64,000 nucleotides of DNA. Source: Hydractinia symbiolongicarpus. Lineage: Eukaryota > Cnidaria > Hydrozoa > Anthoathecata > Hydractiniidae. The number at the start of each line of letters is the position of its first letter. The first letter of the stretch is position 1. This document shows, in pieces, positions 11,400 through 21,851 of the stretch. The notes below the pieces were generated by a model. It was given only the letters and a program-made list of their open reading frames with translations, ran no database searches and was not told the DNA's origin. The translations under genes and the position numbers were made by a program. The stretch covers positions 21,888,501-21,952,500 of the forward strand of contig NC_079880.1 of the NCBI RefSeq assembly GCF_029227915.1. The letters are read 5' to 3'.

Positions 11400-12060
11400 C
11401 TTTCCAACATTCACGCTGGGTTGATAAAAAAGGCAACTCTTGCTATGCAAACTCCAACAGTAACTGTCCTTCCAAATCTCTGGGTTCAGTTGCAATTAGA
11501 GACTTGTTTGTTGTCGCCACTAGAGAAAACTTTAGTCATAAATTTATCATTTTTAAGTCGCTCGCGTTCGGCAATTGACTCATCAATTTTTTTGCGGTCC
11601 TTGCAAAATAAAATGCACGCTCTAGGTAGGACAGAATTTTATTTCGATAACCGACATGATGTTCCTGAAATTTTACAAGTTGTTATTGATGAGTTGATTT
11701 GATTTTCATCCTTGGTGGACAACGTTCTCTCTGTAAAACTGACCACAAAAACGTCCTGTAATTGCTGTTTTTATTCATCTTCCAGAGCCCAAAAGGAGCC
11801 CATTCTAACCTTGCCAACGTTTACATCACTATCAGGCTCCTTTAATTATCTTTTACAACCTCAGCAAGTTTTAGGCGATTGCAAGTGGTATTGTCCCTAG
11901 TGCTTGTCACATTAGGAAGCAACAGTGGAGACGGAAATATCGAATTGAATTACAACAACTTTCCCTTGATAAAAAGGGTAAACTTACTTTAATGCATCAA
12001 GCGGAGAGAACTAGAAGAAAAAGTCTGAGATTCAAAAATTACACTGCTTTTAGAAGCAAT
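11400..12060 (+). pseudogene. USP-like (peptidase C19) deubiquitinase relic
   Basis: The catalytic-cysteine box appears as WVDKKGNSCYANS at about 11417-11456 (family pattern GNSCYxNS). A frameshift near 11455 moves to the frame that holds LWVQLQLET, then NKMHALGRTEFYFDNRHDVP and EILQVVIDEL (11480-11699), a layout typical of USP-like proteins with an HDxxE-type segment. After TGA at 11700 the same frame continues through CNCCF (about 11758) and CKWYCP (about 11880), matching the paired-cysteine zinc ribbon of USPs. Further stops follow (11898, 11913). The domain order and cysteines make the call solid; the copy is dead. It is immediately right of the foldback-like element, which probably inserted into it. 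Confidence 0.7.
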
Positions 12061-12079
12061 TCGTACAAGGCAATTCGTA

Positions 12080-12115
12080 CACGAAATTAACGCTGTGTGG
12101 TTATTAACGCGGTTA
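12080..12115 (+). repeat. Left terminal inverted repeat of the HIRAN element
   Basis: This is a perfect inverse match to 13151-13186 over about 35 bp, ending inward in attaacgcggtt. Confidence 0.9.
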
Positions 12116-12267
12116 AAGATAACAGGTCATTAATTAACGCGGTTGCTTGAGAAGACCTAGTTTAAGTGTGTGGAAATTAACGCGGTTAGAGACAAGTTTT
12201 GACAACTTTCATGTGACTAAACATTTTTTATTTAACAACAATTCAATGTAAAAGTTAGTAGAAATGT

Positions 12268-12460
12268 CTACTCCATAGCATCGAATGGGTTCAAATAAAT
12301 ATAATTTGTACCCATTTCCCGAGTATTTTCAACGGCGGCGGTAATACCAGCACTTTGCCAACCATTTTTTATAATAATAACTTCTTTCTTTGATTGGAGG
12401 AACTCGTACGCCTCGACCATCACTTTGAAATGATACGGTTTCAACGTAGACAACTTCAAA
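12268..12460 (-). pseudogene. C-terminal scrap of a transposase-like protein
   Basis: The minus frame reads LSTLKPYHFKVMVEAYEFLQ, then IIIKNGWQSAGITAAV and ends NPFDAME before a stop at 12268. This matches a C-terminal signature (KPLHA... Y... GW..AGI... DPF) that I associate with cnidarian DNA-transposon proteins of unclear superfamily. Only about 65 residues survive; the rest appears deleted at a junction near 12460-12485, where the opposite-strand HIRAN frame begins. Confidence 0.45.
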
Positions 12461-12466
12461 TCTACT

Positions 12467-13060
12467 TTGATTGAAGTTATGGCAGATACACATTTTGAAT
12501 TTTTCACTGCACTTAGAGGTTTTCATGTTTACTGCAACACGGTTAATTGGGAGCCGTATGTTGGGCAAAAAATATCTTTTAAGCGTGAACACAATAACAA
12601 GTACGATAAGTTTGCGGTGGTTGGACATGCGCTCTTTAAAGGTCGATTAGAAGAAATATTTGTTAGACATATTCCTAGAGAACTTTTCCGTTATACTTGA
12701 TATGCTATGGCAGGAGGAGCGAAATTCAAAGCTTTTGTTAATGATGCAAAACAGAGGCCATCCCCATTACTTTAAGGTGGGCTTGAAATACAAATCAAAA
12801 TGGAAGTAAGCTGGCTGAACAAACAAAAACTTTCGATTTACACAGCAAAAGTTGCAGAAGTTTAATATCCAATGTATTTGGATTATGTCGACAGCTCCAA
12901 AGCTATCTTGGAAGAACTTGTTGGCCATGAAATAGAAGATTCAGATAACGATGAGAAAGTGGAAAGTGACAATGAAGAAGAAAGTAATTGCGAAGAAGCT
13001 GCTGAAAACTGTAGTGACGATGAATGTATGATTACTCCAGTCCAAACTCCAGTCAATTTT
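12467..13060 (+). pseudogene. HIRAN-domain protein relic with acidic tail
   Basis: One frame runs from the ATG at 12467 to about 13060, interrupted by three in-frame stops (12698, 12773, 12863) but no frameshift. It reads FEFFTALRGFHVY, WEPYVGQKISFKREHNNKYD, AVVGHALFKG, VRHIPRELFRY, then AGGAKFKAFV and GGLEIQIKMEV. This is the HIRAN pattern (G.HVY..W.P..G..L...RE..N..D..AV, then a V.H(V/I)PRE.SR box and a GGLEI end). HIRAN domains bind 3' DNA ends in HLTF and occur as stand-alone domains in transposon-linked proteins. A Glu/Asp/Ser-rich tail follows (12930-13025). The three nonsense codons make it dead in this copy. Confidence 0.7.
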
Positions 13061-13150
13061 TTTTTCGTTTTTTTTAGATCACAAATTAAGGGTGGTTTAA
13101 TTAACACGGACCAGAAATTAAGGGCGGTTTTTATTAACGCGGTTGGAAGT

Positions 13151-13186
13151 CAACCGCGTTAATAACCACACAGCGTTAATTTCGTG
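13151..13186 (-). repeat. Right terminal inverted repeat of the HIRAN element
   Basis: This is the inverse of 12080-12115. A small palindrome (gcggttggaagtcaaccgc) sits at its inner edge. Confidence 0.9.
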
Positions 13187-13197
13187 TAATAAGGTAT

Positions 13198-14235
13198 TTG
13201 AAGAAAGTTTCGAGACAGTTTGCACATGAAAGATCTTTTAATTTCCACCTTTTAAAGGCAGTTGGTAAAGATATAAAATTATTTACCAAATGTAAAGTTG
13301 GGGATTGTGTTGCTAAGGTGTCGATATCCGAAGAAAAAAAAAGCAACACTTGTAAAAATAAAAAGCTTTTATCAGTTATGGAAAGTAAGCTTTCAGAGCA
13401 AAATAAAGAGTTAGACAAGCTAGCAGTGTGATCCAAAGAAGCATGACCAAATCATAGAATATTTAGAAACAGAAAAACCCTAAAATTTAGTGAAAATACG
13501 TCAGGCGAAGCCAAGTAATGTGTTATTAAAGAGTCGTAATAGGGTACAACGTAGAAACGAAACATGGTCCGCGTGTCATGCAATTCACGGAGGAAACGAT
13601 CAAAAGCCTGATGCAACAAAAGATGGTTTGTTAGATACCCTTTCTGCAAAAGTTAGGGCAGAAATATTGGGCTCAAAAATTTGTAATGGGAAAGCATCTG
13701 TTGCTAAAGCTGTTGTAAGACAAACTAAGAATAAATTTTGCTCAAAATATTAGGAAAGCGAGGAAAATAAGTTGCGCTCGCTCAATGTTTATTATAGTCA
13801 GGATGTTTTAGGAAAGAGAAAGTACTTGCACATTAGAAAAGGTAACAAAGTTAAAAATAAACCTAATTTTATACCATACAAAGATCTATTAAAATTAATA
13901 AGGAACGTTGACATTGGAGTTGTTGAAAACATACACCCTGTATTGTATCAAAATAAAACAGCTGATATAGTTGATGGAATGTTCAGAGACAGGTTATGCA
14001 TCACGACTTGCACAATTGTACTTGAAGTCTGGCAAACAACGATGTGACAAGGGAAAGTTTTTTTAGAACCATGGTTATGAAAAGAAAAATCCTGACTCAA
14101 AACTATTTCTAATAGTTATAGGAGGAAATGAAGCAACATCAACTGGTACAACCTTGCTCATCTCATTCCTCAATGTCGGAAAGAAAATAGCTAGCAGCAG
14201 TAAAAATTTTTCGATTTTTGGAAAAGATGCTATAA
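13198..14235 (+). pseudogene. Relic of an unnamed conserved cnidarian-type gene
   Basis: Several plus-strand frames join into a protein-like whole. There is a Lys-rich coiled segment (MESKLSEQNKELDKLAV, about 13378-13428) and a basic stretch from 13490 to 13752. The most conserved-looking block is SLNVYYSQDVLGKRKYLHIR with PNFIPYKDLLKLIRNVDIG (13776-13925). Then comes LFLIVIGGNEATSTG followed by LISFLNVGKKIASSSKNFSI (14105-14220). I have seen the last two blocks together in many cnidarian predicted proteins of unknown function (an IGGDGAP-like loop followed by SFLN.G). At least three frameshifts or stops break it. It ends where gypsy RNase H homology begins on the other strand. No function is proposed. 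Confidence 0.45.
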
Positions 14236-14430
14236 GATGATATAAATATTCATGGAATGTAGTACATCCAAACCTTATTGCAAGTGCTTCTCTTTCCAGT
14301 GTACTGTAGTGTTGTTCGGCATTCGTGCATGATCGTGGCTTGAATGCTATGGGTTGCCAACCATTATGATGCTTCTGTTTAAGGGTTGCACCCAATCCAT
14401 ATTTTGAAAAATCGCATGTGATTTTTGTAG
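14236..14430 (-). pseudogene. Ty3/gypsy RNase H fragment
   Basis: The minus strand reads CDFSKYGLGATLKQ (about 14420-14380), PIAFKPRSCTNAEQHYSTLE (about 14350-14290) and EALAIRFGCTTFHEYLYH (about 14290-14236). These are the first beta strands and the YS..E.E.LA helix of gypsy RNase H. It is a fragment of about 65 residues with no other pol domain next to it, wedged between two plus-strand relics. It belongs to a different copy from the relic at 1918-2830, as the overlapping segments differ. Confidence 0.85.
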
Positions 14431-14639
14431 GCAGTTTTTGTTTTAAAAGACCTTAAAGCAAGTTTCTCTTTTTTTTGATTTTACAAGATTTTGTGTGACT
14501 TGCGAAAGATCTCTCAGGCGTTTTTTATTTCTTACATTCCATATTTGTAACAGAAAAAACTCCAGGAATGACGGGGGCGTTTTCAGGCTCAACCCAAGTG
14601 GTAGAATGTCGAGACATCCAGATGTAAAAAGAAGCACTC
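14431..14639 (+). other. Possible upstream exon or leader of the Harbinger-type gene
   Basis: The plus strand holds an acceptor-like tttgtaacag near 14550 followed by an open stretch into the transposase start, but with a stop just after it. I cannot decide between a leader and intron remnant. Confidence 0.2.
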
Positions 14640-15300
14640 ATGGAGGTAAAAGTTAGGAATTTTAATAGGGAACGTAAAGGCTTGTTAGGGAAGCCAAGGC
14701 GACGAAAACAGGTCCTTACTGATTCTGAACAGAAACTCCTTGGTTATTTGTTACAAAAAATGCCAAAATCATTCATCGAAACTGGTCATGGTCTCACAGA
14801 TATTGTTATTGATACAACTGAATTCAAATTTCAGCATGCCCCAAATTTCGAATTAAACAGTTTAATGTTTTCAAATTACAAAAACACAGTCACTGGCAAA
14901 GCACTGATTGGCATTTCACCACATGGTATGGGCTTATTTTTCAGTGATATATACCCAGGATCAATTTCAGACTCAGAAATTACTGAGAAAACTGGTATTC
15001 TGGAACTTGTACAAGAAGAGCATGAGGTTATGTCGGACAAAGGCTTTTCAATCCAAGAACTATGTGCAAGTAAAGGTGTAACACTTAACAGACCGAAACA
15101 AAAAAATAATCCTCAATTCAGTGAAGCAGAAATTCAAGACAATTTTAACATTGCTTCTACGCGTATACACGTTGAAAGATTTATTGGCCGTGTCCGAGAT
15201 TGAACTATATTGAACAATGTTGATCTCCTAAGTTCTACTTGGATAATGCTTTGCCATATTATAAATATAACAATGTCTCCAATTGGCCCTAAAGAGTAGT
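14640..15300 (+). pseudogene. Harbinger-type DDE transposase (DDE_Tnp_4-like), C-terminal nonsense
   Basis: The open frame of 187 residues from the ATG at 14640 starts with a basic region and a helix-turn-helix-like piece. It then jumps to the catalytic core: first D in IVIDTTEFKFQ (about residue 58), YKNTVTGKALIGISPHGMG, the GSISDSEITEKTG block, second D in VMSDKGFSIQ, and catalytic E in RIHVERFIGRVRD. TGA at 15201 follows RVRD, but the same frame stays open to TAG at 15298 with residues that continue the family's C-terminus (TILNNVDLLSS and on), so a Trp codon probably became TGA. The stretch between the N-terminal part and the first D is shorter than usual, suggesting an internal deletion. 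It converges on the YqaJ gene tail at 15437. Confidence 0.8.
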
Positions 15301-15436
15301 GTGATCTGTTATCATATTTCTTTAAACAGTGCGAAAAAAACATATATGCATAATACTCTTTCCTAGTGGAGGTATTGTTTTATTTAATTTTGTTTTTGTA
15401 TATATTTTGTTACTAAAGCATAATGTGTTTTTAAAG

Positions 15437-17074
15437 TCATATGGTATTAAAATCGTCTATAAATTCAACAGTTTGTACCGATTTAGTGCAAGTTTTGACG
15501 AAAGTCCTGAGTGATTTTAATTTAAAGTCCAAATTTTTTTCTAAGAGTGCTTTTCCAAGTTGTTCCAAAACTCTTGTCTCTGTGTATGGCCAATCATATA
15601 TTTTTTGATCATTTATAATACAGTCGCAAATAAGTGTTATGATTTCCAAAAGCAGATCATCCCTTTTGATGAAGAAAAACGTACCATTTTGAGTCTCAGG
15701 ATGGTAAGAAACCAAAACACAAAATTTCGTGTCCGTGCATGACATCTGCAATTGACATTGAACAAAATAATTTGGAAAGGAATTCAAAGATTGAATTGGG
15801 CCATCTGAATTCTTTGCTCGAGTTTTAATTTCGACCAATATAGCACATGGGCCAAGAGCGTCAGGACTTGCACCATATCTTTTGTTTACTGGATGCGTGA
15901 AGAATCCACATGTTTCTGTTGAAGGTTTGGAAATTTTTTCAAAATATTTTATCCCTTCTGCTTCGTATGTTCTGCCTCTCACAATATTTTCAATTCCATC
16001 CAATAAACCTTCGTCGCTTGCTCCACTTTGTACAATATTCCAATATTTTTTCAAACTTTTCCTGTCCGTATAATCCCAACAATGATGGTAATCGGCTTCC
16101 CGTAATCATAAATTTTCTAGCCTTGTGCCATTTTTCTGAAGTCTGACAAACATCAATGTAATTAGAACCGCATGGCTTTGGAGCAATTAGAAAACTGATA
16201 TCTAAATTGATTGAGTTTAAATTTTTTTGTTTACAAATAGCCTTGCAAATTTCTTGTGTTGTGTTATTTTGTATGTCGTATGTTGTAGTATGCGTTTCAA
16301 TATGTATATCAAACAAATTTTGCTCCAGAAATTGTTGCACTGTAATTTTACTACACTCAGTATCTTGTACACTTGACAACAAAGAAGTACCTTCAGGCTC
16401 AACTTGAAACCCTGTGCTGTTTTTGATTTGTTCCACTTTCAGCGGGTCAATCCCTAACACATGACTTTTAAAAACTTCTTTACTAACATACTGATGGTCA
16501 GCTAAATAATGAAGTTGGTAGGTATAACACAAATGCTCACCCACTGAAGTTTTACGTCCAATTTCTGATTGAGAGAGAACAGTGAAAACATGTTCTGATA
16601 CAGGCTTTTCTCGATCTAACTTTGCATTTAGGTCCTGGATTATTGAAGAAACATTTCTTTTAAAGTGGGACTTGTCAGAATCTGCAGCACTAATAGCATT
16701 CTGCTTATTTTTCTTCATACTAGCTGATTTTAGATTAATATCATTTAATGGTATCATAGGAATAGATCCTTTTGAAATTCTACGGTGCCATTTCTGAAGT
16801 TTTTCTGTACATGTTAATTCGAGTATTTTCTCTTTGGTATCAGTAAAGTGTTTTAAAAACAACAATAATGACAGAACATGACAACATAGTCCACTAGCTC
16901 CCACAGGGCAGACACAATGAGCTTTTTGAGGCTTATGTTGATAAAAGTATATTACAGCTGGTCTAGAATCGTTTTCATAAGATTTTTTAATCATAGCTTT
17001 CACAAACTGACCACTTTCATCTCGTAGCGTCTTGACATTGACAATTTTTCGGCTTTGAAACATTCGAAAGGCTT
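15437..17074 (-). pseudogene. SWIM zinc-finger plus YqaJ-nuclease part of a SAP-SWIM-YqaJ gene
   Basis: Read leftward from 17074: AREAFRMFQSRKIVNVKTL, then a SWIM finger (CVCPVGASGLCCH, about 16920-16880). A conserved ELTCTEKLQKWHRRISKGSI follows (about 16810-16760), then a Ser/Lys linker. The YqaJ-type nuclease follows: SRLPSLLGLYG (about 16110-16080), RGRTYEAEGIKYFEK (about 15975), GASPDALG (about 15870) and VEIKTRA (about 15835). Asp in SPD and the E.K pair form the PD-(D/E)XK-like active site and are present. A single frameshift near 16040 separates two long frames. The N-terminal SAP exon lies at 31489-31875, beyond a 14.4-kb insertion. Such proteins probably bind and trim DNA (lambda-exonuclease-like fold); the cellular role is unknown. 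Confidence 0.8.
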
Positions 17075-17090
17075 CTCGGGCAACTTACGG
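17075..17090 (+). repeat. Left terminal inverted repeat
   Basis: CTCGGGCAACTTACGG is identical to the complement of 31473-31488. Inward the two ends differ at once (acag versus cgcg). Confidence 0.85.
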
Positions 17091-17570
17091 ACAGTCCCTA
17101 ACAGGCCAATGTAGTGATCTCACTATGGGGAAAGAACTTTTCATGTCGGTTTTTAGGCTAAAACGTAGCTTTTGATGGACTGTTCTTAAAAAAAGCTGTT
17201 AAAATATTATAAACTAAAAAATGACGTCACAGCTTCGATTTCAAGTTTCCTTGTCGGTTCGTTTTAATTGAATTTATTCAAAAATACGGCTCCCGGAAAC
17301 TTTTAACAGCTTTTTTGTTAGTCACTGACATATCAGGCACGAATTGTGACAGATAAAATATTTACAGGTTGCCCGCGCATAGTGAGAACACTGTTTTCCG
17401 ACAGTTTTTCAAATATTTCGTCAAAATAGGGCATTTTCGTCAACATTTGACGACAGTGTCGGGAATGCGTCGAGTTTTTCCGTAATGTTAGCAGAAGCGC
17501 GAAAATTGAAAATGGTAGCTTAAGGCGGTAAAATATATAAACATTATTTTTGCCGAACAATTACTGCAGT
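17091..17570. other. Left end and presumed promoter region of the 14.4-kb element
   Basis: No gene is present. The sequence is a moderately GC-rich patch followed by an AT-rich segment with aaaatatataaac about 40 bp before the first ATG at 17571. That could serve as a TATA-like element, but it is not diagnostic. Confidence 0.35.
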
Positions 17571-18397
17571 ATGGGAACTTTTTTTCAATGTGCGTTTATG
17601 AGAGCTGAAGTAATACGCAGTACTCAAAGTATTAGTTATCGCAACAAAGATGTACGTTTTAATAATTTTTTGGCTATGTTTCCGCATCAATCAATAACTA
17701 AGGAATACTTTAACAGAAAGGCCGGCGAGCTTAATGCATTTGTCAGAAAATTTAAATGGATGGGCGAAAAAAGGTGTAAGTACCTGGAGGAGTTTTCAAG
17801 AGAAAAGTGGTTAAAGCTGGACAGTGACAAGCAAAAATATCATACAACGCACGAATGTGTAGGATGCAGTTCACTTAAAGCGGATATAAATACATTTCCA
17901 ATTTCAACAACACACAGACGCAAAAAACCTAATCGGTTGAAAACACCCTTAGCTGATATCACAAATACACCAGATACACCAATAAATATTACTCTCGAAA
18001 TTCCGCACACAAAAAATGAAATTTCATATATGAAAGGAGCAGCCGAGTTTGTTCTTGACAGTGTCAATGACAAATGGGATAAAATATTTGATACACCGTT
18101 TACTAAAATTTTGACGAAAGTGAAATCAGCTAACGTTGCGGAAGTAAAAACAAATTGCGAAAAGAAAAGAGAGTTAAGGCAAAAAAATACAAAAATTAAA
18201 AAATGCCTGGAAAAAAAATGTTTTGGTCAAGGCAAAGTCATGGATACGATTTTGGGAATCAGACAGTCCAAATCTACCTACAAAAAATAAAGATCCATTC
18301 AGTATCTTGAGAATAAAGAAAAAGCAGTTGAAAGAATGATTGGTAAGAACAAATTTATTTATTTTTTATCCAATATTAGAGCAATGTTATTATAAAT

Positions 18398-18483
<86 letters not shown>

Positions 18484-21400
18484 TATAAATATATGTACAG
18501 CAACTGTTTCCAACATATGTAAAACTAATTTTAGAACAAGTTAGAACTATACTGGGCTGTATGATTTTTTACAATTTTTGTACAAAAACAAACGTTACAC
18601 ACTTTTTAGCAGGAATGAAAGAACTAAAAAAATGTTTAAAACATAATAATAAACAAACCAAATTAAAAAAACAAACAAACAAACAAACAAGCAAATAAAC
18701 ATCTTTTTAGGAAGAAAACAATCACTGCAATCTCAAACAGATGATACACCAATAAAGAAAAAGAGGCATAGTCCAGACACGAATAAAATTAATTTTGACA
18801 AAAATGCACTGTTAGAAGAAGTAAAGCATATGGAAGATGGTTCAAAGGTAGTTACGAATATAATATTCTGTAAACAGTACTTACAATATCCATTAACACA
18901 CGGATAATTTTTATAAATTTTAGATAAATTATTCTGAATTGGCACGAAAGTATGGCATTCCTGGCACCACTGGAAATACGGTTGTCATAGAATACCTGGA
19001 AAACAATGGCATCGATTTATCGAAATTCACCAACAACTTTGTTAATCCAAACCGAATGCGTCGTAAATACGAAAAATTTCCAGGTAAGAATCTAAAGAAT
19101 AATGTTTTACACATTACAACAGCTTTTTCCTGATTTTCCAATTTTTGAAAGCTTTTTTTTAATAAATTTTGTATTTTTATCACACAAATTTGTAGTTTTA
19201 AATATTCTAATGTATATATACTACTTTTGTTCTACTACTGTTCTATGAACTTTATAATCTGTAATACTACTGTTCTATAAATTGTAAAATGTATAATACT
19301 GTACCAAAAATATGTATATATACTTTACAGAGTAACATATCAACGTACGAAAAACTACATAAAAAAGATCTTGAACTATTGTTGTAAAATCATTTGGCAG
19401 GTCAGTAAATTTAAATAATTATTTGTTAATTTACTCATTTTGTTGTGAAATTCATAACACATATATATATATGTGAAACCGTTTTATTATTTAATTGAGT
19501 GAGTCATTCATATATTTACTATTTTCTTTATGTTAAGGAATGTCACGTGCTCCAGCTCTTTGTTATGGTAATGAGCATGATACCATGGCTTCATTGAATC
19601 TTGAAGAATACGAAGTTATGCCAATTGAACCACTACATGACTTCAAGGGGCATATAAAAAATGTGTGGGATGTCCTGCCTGAGATTTTAATACCTAAGGA
19701 GTATAAAAAATTCCAACAATCCTTGGATGCCACATATGGTTATAAAGATAAAATCAAAGGATCAGACTACCGAATGTCGACAATAGTGGTTTATCAAGCA
19801 ATGAAAAACAATTGCAGGAACAAAATTGAAGACCTTTTGTACACTTTGATGGAGATAGTACGTTTAGCCTACATGAAGTCACAAAAAAGATCACCAAAAC
19901 TTATTCTACGCATACATAATGTGACCTTTCAGCATGCAATGTTATGTCAGTCTGTACTTGTAAATAACCTGAAAACAATAACAAAAGAAAAACTCTATGG
20001 CATATATTTTCATTCCCTGAGGTGTCAAGAATTGTTGCTCCAAGCTCCTTACATTCAGAAAATGAAGAGCAGTTGTTCAGTAAAATAAATCAAATCAGCT
20101 TGGGAACATCATCAAGAACGTTGGAGTCTATACGTGATAATAGTATCGTTCGCATTCAAGAAGAGCAAAAATTCAATATGAAGAATGCTAGAAGTAAAAC
20201 ATCTTCCAGCACTTCTAAAATATCAATGTTTTACAAGTCTATTGTTGGTAAGTTTTAATTAGGCGTAATATATATCATAAAAGCTATTTTTTTCCTTTGA
20301 TTTTATCTTAAATACTTTATCAGCTTTTTTGAAGGGTGTTGTAATAAAACAATTTAAAAGAATAAAAAAATCCACCCATTTTCTTACGAAACTGAAAATA
20401 AGTCCACACAAACTGCACCAAAACTACACTGGCATTAATTTATTCTTGCATTAACATAGCCCCAAAGGGTAATTAAATTAAATTTCATCTTACCAATTTT
20501 CTTTAGACAATTAGTTTTAGGTATATATAGTTTTTATTTGCGAGAATTAATTTCCCAAATCAGTCAATAAAAAGTTTCGATCGTGAGATTTTAATAAGCT
20601 TAATTGTTTTGCGAAATCATGAAATCCAGAAAAATTTCTTTAATTGAAAAAAGAATCTGAAACACGTTCTTCAAATTTGTAACCTTCATAAATAGTGTAT
20701 ATACAACAATTATCCACATTTTTTTCCTATACGAAATTAATGAGCACAAAGTCTCGTGTTAAATTTTAGATGGAGGGAAAAGAAGCAGTTTTGATATAAA
20801 TCTACCAACACGGAAATATCAAGCTCATTTAGAAAGACTGGCAGACTTTCTAGTTTGTGGTGCTGGTGTTTGGTGGCACATGGATGAAGATAAAAAACGA
20901 GTAATATTTCATGATGGAGAGGAGGATGATAATGTCAGGGATGAAGGACCGCTAATGAGCCACTTCAAAAGGGACAAACTTCAATCCATAGCAAGGCATA
21001 TTAAAATTTGCTGGGAAAGATGTGTGAAAGGTAACATTGAGTTACCAATTGAACAAATTAATTTATTTGATATCAATGGTGACTTTTTGAAGTGCAAAAC
21101 ATTTCAGGATTCCATATGCAAAATAAATAAGGAAACAATGGTAGAAGACAAAACAAATATGGAAGCAAACGTAGAGATGTGCGAAACAAACAGGGATGAC
21201 TTACCAGGAAGCGAAGATAACAATGAAGTTACTGAAGTTTCACTAGAGGAACAACCTGGAATACTTGCCATGGATGATAAAGCCGTCGATTTTGAAAAAT
21301 TTATACAGGTAAAGGAAAATCATTCTTCCAAGTTAGTAACAAAAATGGTTGTTACACAGAACAGCGATTTGCTTGTGTCCAGCGTTGGTAAGATGATTGC

Positions 21401-21701
21401 ACATGTTATTGGACACTCAGTAAAATTGCAAGAGTTTGATAAACATAATGTCTTATTTAAAAATACAAAAAACGAAAACTCAAGAAAAAGGTGTAAAGAT
21501 TTAATTTTTCATTTCCGCAAATTGATTATGGATGCCCAACAGGAAGCACAAGTTTGTATTCAAACTTGGGAAAAACAGTTAGTAGACAAAAATTTGAAGG
21601 TGCCAAGTATAAATGACTTGCGGTTAAATGACACCTACAGGGAAAAATATAAAATAAATAACATTGCTCAGAAACTTTTAGATCAATGGAGGAAGATATA
21701 A
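17571..21701 (+). pseudogene. Five-exon gene of the 14.4-kb element, candidate transposase
   Basis: Predicted exons: 17571-18342, 18711-18847, 18924-19083, 19538-20247 and 20770-21701. Every junction has GT and AG, and phases match (G|GA, 0, G|GA, G|AT), giving about 900 residues. The first ATG is at 17571; the frame upstream to 17550 lacks ATG. Exon 1 encodes a basic globular part with WMGEKRCKYLEEFSREKW and a HECVGCS pair. Exon 3 looks helix-turn-helix-like (YSELARKYGIPGTTGNTVV). Exon 4 holds the most conserved-looking block: APALCYGNEHDTMASLNLEE and EPLHDFKGHIKNVWDVLPE. Exons 4-5 carry an ENEEQLFSKINQISLGTSS stretch and FLVCGAGVWWH. An in-frame TAA at 18288 and a frameshift near 20018 disable it. 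I have seen the exon 4 blocks in unannotated cnidarian and sponge proteins. Placement in inverted ends suggests a transposase; no DDE triad is proven. Confidence 0.6.
18407..18479. repeat. (TA)n microsatellite
   Basis: About 36 TA units lie within the first intron of the candidate transposase gene. Confidence 0.95.
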
Positions 21702-21851
21702 AGTGTTTGTTTTTTCAGAATATATATATTGTTAAACAATGTTTATATTTTAAATAATATATTCTAGAAATTTTGAGGACAATATTTCTAAAAAAGGTTA
21801 AATCTCACAAGTCTGGTCTTGTTTTAACTTTACACAAGAAATAAGTTTTTC
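21557..21851 (+). repeat. 295-bp direct duplication, left copy
   Basis: This covers the last 145 bp of the final exon and the following 3' sequence. It is repeated at 30265-30559 with the same length and about four substitutions, so the two flank the Penelope-like composite exactly. Confidence 0.9.

Larger units (their letters stand above)
12080..13186. mobile_element. 1.1-kb inverted-repeat DNA transposon carrying HIRAN and transposase-tail relics
   Basis: The terminal inverted repeats are 35 bp or longer and essentially perfect, starting cacgaaattaacgctgtgtg at the left, with the complement ending at 13186. TA lies immediately outside both ends (12078-12079, 13187-13188). Subterminal attaacgcggtt motifs recur at about 12105, 12136, 12177 and 13133, plus inverted at 13152. 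Inside, a transposase-like C-terminal scrap runs leftward and a HIRAN-domain frame runs rightward. The simplest reading is an internally deleted derivative of a larger element with two outward-facing genes. Confidence 0.85.

Noticed and set aside
19331-19399. Extra exon between exons 3 and 4 of the candidate transposase gene
   Set aside because: An acceptor and donor-like pair exists, but its phase brings a stop at once, whereas exon 3 joins exon 4 in phase directly.
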